From positions 176,593,074 to 176,657,073 of the forward strand of contig OZ024743.1 in assembly GCA_964016885.1 (NCBI GenBank): a stretch of DNA of 64,000 nucleotides, given 5' to 3'. A model generated the notes under the pieces. The model did no database searches. It saw only the letters and a program-made list of their open reading frames with translations, and was not told the DNA's origin. Positions 59,339 through 64,000 of the stretch are shown piece after piece. The DNA is from Eledone cirrhosa (Eukaryota > Mollusca > Cephalopoda > Octopoda > Eledonidae). The first letter of the stretch is position 1, and every line of letters starts with the position of its first letter. The translations under genes and the position numbers were made by a program.

Positions 59339-59448
59339 TAATAACATAATAACATATATGCCTAACTTCTTCATAAATTTTCCAGTGATAGCCGTGGTGG
59401 TGGTGATCGTATGTCATTGGCTAATTTTCAACCAATCAGAGTAAGTGT

Positions 59449-59450
<2 letters not shown>

Positions 59451-59492
<42 letters not shown>
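59451..59492. repeat. (AT)n microsatellite
   Basis: About 42 bp of AT. Confidence 0.93.
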
Positions 59493-59495
<3 letters not shown>

Positions 59496-59606
59496 TAATT
59501 TAATATATCAACTAACATAAGCGCACAGATGCACGCCCATGCTAGCAAATACACAGGTTATGTCATAGTACCTAGGTGGTTCAATGCAGGAGAATGCAGA
59601 ACAATA

Positions 59607-60066
59607 ATATAAAAGACGTAAAATAAGAAAATATTTTTTTTTAAATTTTAAAAAATTTTTTACTTACTTACTTAAATTTTTTTTTTGGGGGGTGTTAGTA
59701 GGCGTCAGTCATCTTACCATCCCATTCCTTCTAACTAACCTCTGTGTCACGTGATTGATTCTTTAGAATCGGCCATTTGACCTGAAGCAGTGAGAATTTC
59801 GGTACATAGAATCCAGTCCTCGCCAGCTGTTCGATCTACCGAATTATTATTATTTTTATATGAGCCGCCAGTGTCCGCGCATTGCCTGGAGACTTAACTG
59901 AGAATAGACTCCCTGATGACGCAATGAATTCTCGACAGTTGGATTACGTAACTGTCTTTATCCCATTGCAGAAACTAATTAGTTGGAGTGAAAATTTAAG
60001 TAAGTAAGTAAAAAATTAAAAAAAAAATTTTTTTTTAAATATTTTCTTATTTTACGTCTTTTATAT
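59607..60066. mobile_element. MITE with about 75-bp terminal inverted repeats
   Basis: Left end ATATAAAAGACGTAAAATAA, then GAAAATATTTTTTTTTAAAT, ACTTACTTACTTAAATTTT. The right end is the reverse complement, with AGTAAGTAAGTA, AAATATTTTCTTATTTTACG and TCTTTTATAT. The 300-bp interior is non-coding. A TA target is possible at both ends, but the right side merges with (AT)n. Confidence 0.8.
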
Positions 60067-60085
60067 ATATATATATATATATATA

Positions 60086-60390
60086 CTATTCCCCCTCTCT
60101 CTATATATATCTTACGCTTTCGCTTTACACTCCTCCCCTTCAATAACACATTTCCCCCTCTCTATATATCTCTTCCACTGTTACTTACGCCTGTTTCTCT
60201 CTATCTGTTCCGTCTCTATATATATCTCTCTTACTCTTTCGCTTTGCACTCCTCCCCTTCAATACCATCTCTCCCCCTCTCTATATATTTGTTACTCTAT
60301 CGCTGCACGCTCCTCTCCTTCAATATATCAATTACACACGCTTTACACTCCTTTATCCCCAGCGCCCCTATATATACACCCCCCCCCCCT
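60086..60390. repeat. Pyrimidine-rich degenerate tandem repeat
   Basis: About three imperfect copies of a unit of roughly 85-115 bp containing CTTTACACTCCTCCCCTTCA, ATA and TCCCCCTCTCTATATAT (near 60130, 60245 and 60305), ending in a run of C at 60379-60388. Confidence 0.7.
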
Positions 60391-60568
60391 CCCGCATCTA
60401 TATTTTAATGTTCCGTTGCACCGTGAATATATGTGTCTATATATATATATATACATATATATTGTATATACACATTCATGTATGTGTATACACACTCATG
60501 TATGTATATACACTGGTTTTATGTGTGTATTGTAAATTTGTACTGTTAAAACACGAAACTAACATTCG

Positions 60569-60652
60569 ATTGACACTTTGATTACCTGTACAGGCAATAG
60601 TTATTAGAATGCTGTTGAAGTGTGTATATATTTTTGGGGGACATCCTGTATA
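60569..60652. mobile_element. Second copy of the 100-bp MITE family, inverted
   Basis: CACTTTGATTACCTGTACAG, GCAATAGTTATTAGAATGCT and TTTTGGGGGACATCCTGTAT match the 25949-26048 element read in reverse orientation. The left terminus is not recognisable. Confidence 0.65.
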
Positions 60653-61000
60653 TACACACATTATATATAATACAATAAACAGATAAATACACACATATAT
60701 ATATGAGCTTATTTAATTATAAATATTGTGAATTTTTAACTCAGTTCAATTATATATATAAATGGCTTCTACAGGACTAGAACTGTTTCATTCGAAAGAA
60801 ATCATCATAATATTGAGAGGGGGGACTAGATAAAATATTTCAAATCAAATGTGTATAAGTTATAAGTTAAAATGTATAAATAGAGACGATAGTGGAGGTA
60901 TATCTGTTTAGTGGAACAGTAGACGATAGAATTAAATACAGACGAGAATCTCCCTTTAATGAAACAGCAGACGATAGAATTAAGGCAATTTAAATTTTAA
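60653..61000. other. Non-coding with a shared repeat fragment
   Basis: CTACAGGACTAGAACTGTTT and AAGAAATCATCATAA (60770-60810) match 8046-8085. GCAGACGATAGAATTAA near 60966 repeats AGTAGACGATAGAATTAA near 60919. Confidence 0.5.
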
Positions 61001-61072
61001 GCATTTGCATTTCATCGTTACGGGGTCGATAAAATAAAGTACCAGTAATACACTGTCACTATAAGTAGACGA
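61001..61072 (+). mobile_element. SINE fragment (body and part of tail)
   Basis: TTTGCATTTCATCGTTACGG, then GGTCGATAAAATAAAGTACC and AGTAATACACTG. Head missing. Confidence 0.7.
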
Positions 61073-61421
61073 CTTTCAAATTGAATTGTTGGTTCCATTT
61101 CTTTAGTATTTTCAATTGTAGTTATCTACTTAAAAAGCGTTACACGGTTAGAGACATAATTGGTAAGTTATATCTTCCCTATTAAACCATTGCATTATTT
61201 CGCCTACAATATAACAAAAATGAAATGTTCTTTAAAGAAACAGGAATATAACTTTATAAAAAAAAAAGTTGCATCCGCTTCTTTTATCATTGATAATTTT
61301 TTCGTTTTAATATTAATTGTTTTTTGTAGTTGTTTATATTAAAAATCTTACTGTAATATTTACTTAAACGAAGGCAGACATCTAAACTTATAGATTAATC
61401 TTGAGCGAAGGACTAGATAAA

Positions 61422-61472
<51 letters not shown>
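61073..61472. other. Non-coding, ending in (CT)n(AT)n
   Basis: AT-rich, with no gene; CTCTCT and (AT)n at 61423-61472 directly adjoin the next inverted-repeat element. Confidence 0.55.
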
Positions 61473-61476
<4 letters not shown>

Positions 61477-61686
61477 GAAGAATGATAACATTTCAAGCAA
61501 AGAGTTTAATTAGGTAATGACTTACAAATTTGTTTCAGTATATATTTAATATAATATTAATATATTTTGTAATATTATTAACTAATTATTATAATTAGCG
61601 CTTCAGGCTTTGTCTATATACTGAAACAAATTTGTAAGTCATTACCTAATTAAACTCTTTGCTTGAAATTTTATCACTCTTCGTTT
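61473..61686. mobile_element. Inverted-repeat (MITE-like) element, 214 bp
   Basis: 72-bp arms at 61473-61544 and 61615-61686 differ at about two positions. Left arm words are AAACGAAGAATGATAACA and AGTTTAATTAGGTAATGACT; the right arm is the reverse complement ending ACTCTTCGTTT. The spacer is 70 bp and AT-rich. Confidence 0.82.
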
Positions 61687-61779
61687 TGAATTTCTCCTAA
61701 GTATTCAATACTCTGTTGAGAAATACATTTTACATAAACAGTCTTTGTACCATTTATACGGTATTAATTACTTATATTT

Positions 61780-61801
61780 ATATATATATATATATATATA
61801 G
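61780..61801. repeat. Short (AT)n tract
   Basis: About 22 bp of AT. Confidence 0.85.
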
Positions 61802-61879
61802 CGTATGATTAGAACTGTGTTTATTATTAATATTTTAATGGATTTAATGAAAAATTTTAGGTGTTCATATATATATTCT

Positions 61880-61941
61880 AAAAATGCGCGAAATCGTGAA
61901 TCCGCGATAGTTGAACCGCCAAGTAGCGAGGTATCACTGTA
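61880..61941 (-). mobile_element. Solo pogo/Tigger-like terminal repeat
   Basis: Minus strand reads TACAGTGATACCTCGCTACT, then GGCGGTTCAACTATCGCGG and ATTCACGATTTCGCGCA. This resembles the CAGT...CCTCGCTA...CGCGG termini of Tigger/pogo elements inserted at TA. No matching second terminus was found. Confidence 0.5.
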
Positions 61942-61970
61942 TATATGTTTAAATATATAGTGTAGCTGTG

Positions 61971-62432
61971 ATGTATCTCGCGAGTGAATCGAGACCTGTC
62001 ACTGATTTTGGTGTCCCCACTACCGATGTGAATGAGCAACGCTGCACTTGTGAATTGGGTCTTGATGTTGCAGGCAGTTCATATACTTACAATGATGCGG
62101 TCCCACAAGCTTGTTCACATTCCTGTGCTAATAATCTAGATGGGCGTATTAAATTGGATGTGAAAGCAGCTTACCGGATGCGGAATCGGGAGAAGTTGAG
62201 ACAAAAACAGGCCGATTATAGAGCTGTGAATTTTGCTAAATTAACACAAAAACAGGCCAAGTATAGATGTTCAAAACGGTATGAGTTGGCAAACAAGCAG
62301 GCCAAGTATAGATCTGCAAATTCAGCTATTATATCTCAAAAGCAAGCCGAGCATAGACCTTCTAAACGTACCGAGTTGGCTAAAGAGCAGACCAAGTACA
62401 GATCTGCAAATATCTTATTGCACAAACAATAA
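61971..62432 (+). CDS. ORF with a 15-residue tandem repeat, function unknown
   Basis: 153 codons from the first ATG (an in-frame GTG lies one codon upstream) to TAA. Residues 1-67 have no recognised domain and contain scattered Cys/His (CTC at 25-27; CSHSC at 48-52). From residue 68 to the end there are 5.7 copies of a 15-residue unit, typified by YRMRNREKLRQKQAD, YRAVNFAKLTQKQAK and YRCSKRYELANKQAK. The unit is charged, helical-looking and rich in Arg/Lys/Gln. There is no signal peptide or membrane segment. Similar YR-N-K-QA-type repeats occur in transposon-associated proteins of invertebrates, so it may be an N-terminal exon or fragment of such a protein. The repeat translates cleanly without stops, which argues for selection at some time. 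No promoter or splice context could be established. Confidence 0.5.
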   Translation: MYLASESRPVTDFGVPTTDVNEQRCTCELGLDVAGSSYTYNDAVPQACSHSCANNLDGRIKLDVKAAYRMRNREKLRQKQADYRAVNFAKLTQKQAKYRCSKRYELANKQAKYRSANSAIISQKQAEHRPSKRTELAKEQTKYRSANILLHKQ

Positions 62433-62456
62433 TTCTGCACAAATGTTGCTCCATTA

Positions 62457-62640
62457 TTTTGGCAGTATTGGTAGAGGGTCGGATACCATGCTTTCCAGCA
62501 TAGTTACGTCCCTTTACGATCTGAGTTCAAATCCTGCCGAGGTTGACTTTGCCTTTCATCCTTACGGGGTAGATAAAATAAAGTACCAGTAATGCACTGG
62601 GTAATTGCTGGTCTTGTGCCTAAAGTAGAAACAATTATTA
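62457..62640 (+). mobile_element. SINE, full length
   Basis: TTTTGGCAGTATTGGTAGAG, B box CTGAGTTCAAATCCTGCC, TAGATAAAATAAAGTACC, and tail CCTAAAGTAGAAACAATTAT. It lies just 3' of the 15-residue-repeat ORF. AATGTTGC occurs on both sides (about 62437 and 62647). Confidence 0.88.
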
Positions 62641-62819
62641 GATCTAATGTTGCAACGATACAGTTAAATGTTGTCTGTGTATTTTAAAAAAGATTTGCTT
62701 ATAATCTTTTCAAATTTCATTACGCCAATGATTCAAGCTCAAATTGACATTATCTAAAAAATTGTACAAACAGCGGTGGATTAGCAGTAGTGAACAGATA
62801 AATCAGTCAATTTATTAAG

Positions 62820-63255
62820 ATTGACTTGGCATCAATCAGCAAGACCTTCATTAGCTGCTCTCCAGCCATCTATTTAAAGCTGTATACATCTATGGTACGA
62901 ATACACTTGGAGTTCGCGTCATCAGTCTGGAACCCCTATCTTGCTCAGAACATTGACCTCCTGGAAACTGTTCAGAGACATGCAACCAAGCGCATACCCT
63001 CCATCAGACACCTACCATACCCTGAATATTTTGCTTCCCTCTGGCAATGGACTTGGTAAACACCCACAAAGTTATTAACCATCCGACCAACAACAACCCC
63101 GAACACCTTTTTGATCTCCATGTGTCTAACACGTGGACATGCCTACAAAGTCAGAAAACAACACAGCTCCCATGACTTTAGGAAATATTTCTTCATGCTC
63201 AGAGTTGCTGAAGGATGGAACAAACTTCCTGCATCAGTTGTTAGCTGATGACACA
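62820..63255 (+). pseudogene. Non-LTR retrotransposon reverse transcriptase C-terminus, decayed
   Basis: DLASISKTFISCSPAIYLKL, YTSMVRIHLEFASSVWNPYL and NIDLLETVQRHATKRI match the post-active-site (thumb) segment of CR1/L2/jockey-like RTs, where the family pattern is LY-S-VRPHLEYA--VW-P-L. The frame then breaks at a TAA (63057-63059). The continuation is seen in other frames: HKVINHPTNNNPEHLFDLHV, and RGHAYKVRKQHSSHDFRKYF followed by FMLRVAEGWNKLP. The active-site half of the RT is not present. Confidence 0.78.
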
Positions 63256-63480
63256 CTGCATCCTTTAAAACCATCATACATTCCGAAATACACCAAAACT
63301 ACACCTGATGTCCCCCTTCCATACACATGCACATATGTGTATATCATGCACTGTTCTTTTTTCATGACGTTTTTATATTACCCTAATTATTATATATGCA
63401 CTTTTGATGAGTTGTAGTGCACCTCAGCATTGTACACAATATTTTCATTATTATTATCATTATTATTATTACACTCATTG
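63256..63480 (+). mobile_element. 3' tail of the non-LTR element
   Basis: Non-coding sequence following the RT remnant and ending in ATTATTATCATTATTATTATT (63446-63470), a short tandem repeat of the kind that ends CR1/L2-type elements. The boundary is inferred. Confidence 0.5.
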
Positions 63481-63937
63481 ATCCATTTTGCACTAACCCT
63501 GCATCAAGCACCCTCACCTAAATATTAACCAATCAAGGATCCAATACAGCTATCTGTTGGATGAGTATTGTATAGTGCCAAAAACGAAACCAATCAGTTT
63601 AGCAGAAAGTTTCCAGACAAGAAACACGCATATTTTGCTATCCTCAAACACGTTTACACATGGCATGAAATATAACTAATCCGAGATGGCTAGGTTTCAT
63701 CTTCTAACTGGATATACGAAATCCATTATGTCTTGACAACAACATGAGGTAACATTATGTTATTCACAGACACACTTTGTACACTGTTCCATATCAGAAT
63801 GTATTTCCTTCGTCACATTCACAAACAGTATTGAAAATATGTTCTTCGGCAAATAAAAATGTTTTGTTCATAATATTTCAACTAGCGATTGCTCTACTCC
63901 ACGCACGACCACCATAAATTAATGACCAGCTCAACAC
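63481..63937. other. Non-coding, no gene recognised
   Basis: No frame or repeat recognised. Confidence 0.5.
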
Positions 63938-64000
63938 AAGTATTGGTAGAGCGTCAGACACCATGCTTTGCAGTATTGTTATGGTCCTTTGCATTCTAAG
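63938..64000 (+). mobile_element. SINE head, cut by the window edge
   Basis: AGTATTGGTAGAGCGTCAGA, CACCATGCTTTGCAG and TTATGGTCCTTTGC: the A-box half of the main SINE family, running off the right end. Confidence 0.8.

Overview
The window looks like non-coding, transposon-rich nuclear DNA from an octopus or a close cephalopod relative. Three things suggest this. There are about two dozen copies of a tRNA-derived SINE with the head and tail typical of octopus SINEs. (AT)n and (TG)n microsatellites are very abundant. There is also a mix of Penelope-like, Helitron, mariner-type and non-LTR remnants around an intron-containing receptor gene. No bacterial or viral gene organisation is present. The species assignment comes from family recognition, not from a search.

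Layout. 0-2.2 kb: A-rich simple repeat, unrecognised sequence and AT/AC microsatellites. 2.26-5.80 kb: two Penelope-like retroelement (PLE) fragments joined head to head, with reverse transcriptase on the minus strand and the RT end plus GIY-YIG endonuclease on the plus strand. 5.9-6.4 kb: a decayed zinc-finger tail of a non-LTR element. 6.4-20.5 kb: SINEs, hairpin or fold-back elements set against (AT)n tracts, a 16/17-bp minisatellite (11.5-12.1 kb) and a dense SINE cluster (18.1-20.5 kb). 20.9-21.06 kb: a mariner-type transposase remnant. 21.29-22.62 kb: the last coding exon of a rhodopsin-class GPCR, with splice acceptor, stop codon and poly(A) signal. This is the only convincing host gene. 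22.7-30.8 kb: intergenic or intronic sequence with SINEs of at least three types, MITE-like elements and microsatellites.

30.78-56.28 kb: one uninterrupted 25.5-kb tandem array of a 26-bp unit, about 40% of the window. It has clear higher-order structure, and its plus strand is almost free of C. 56.6-58.9 kb: the 3' part of a Helitron on the minus strand, with a broken Pif1-type helicase and a well-preserved 3' hairpin plus CTAG end. 59.3-61.7 kb: inverted-repeat elements and a pyrimidine-rich repeat. 61.9-62.4 kb: a pogo/Tigger-like terminus followed by an ORF with a 15-residue repeat. 62.8-63.5 kb: a decayed non-LTR RT end. A SINE runs off the right edge.

Apart from the GPCR exon and possibly the 15-residue-repeat ORF, the genes are mobile-element remnants and do not form a pathway. 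The most unusual feature is the 25.5-kb array with its nested duplications. The most informative rearrangement is the head-to-head PLE.
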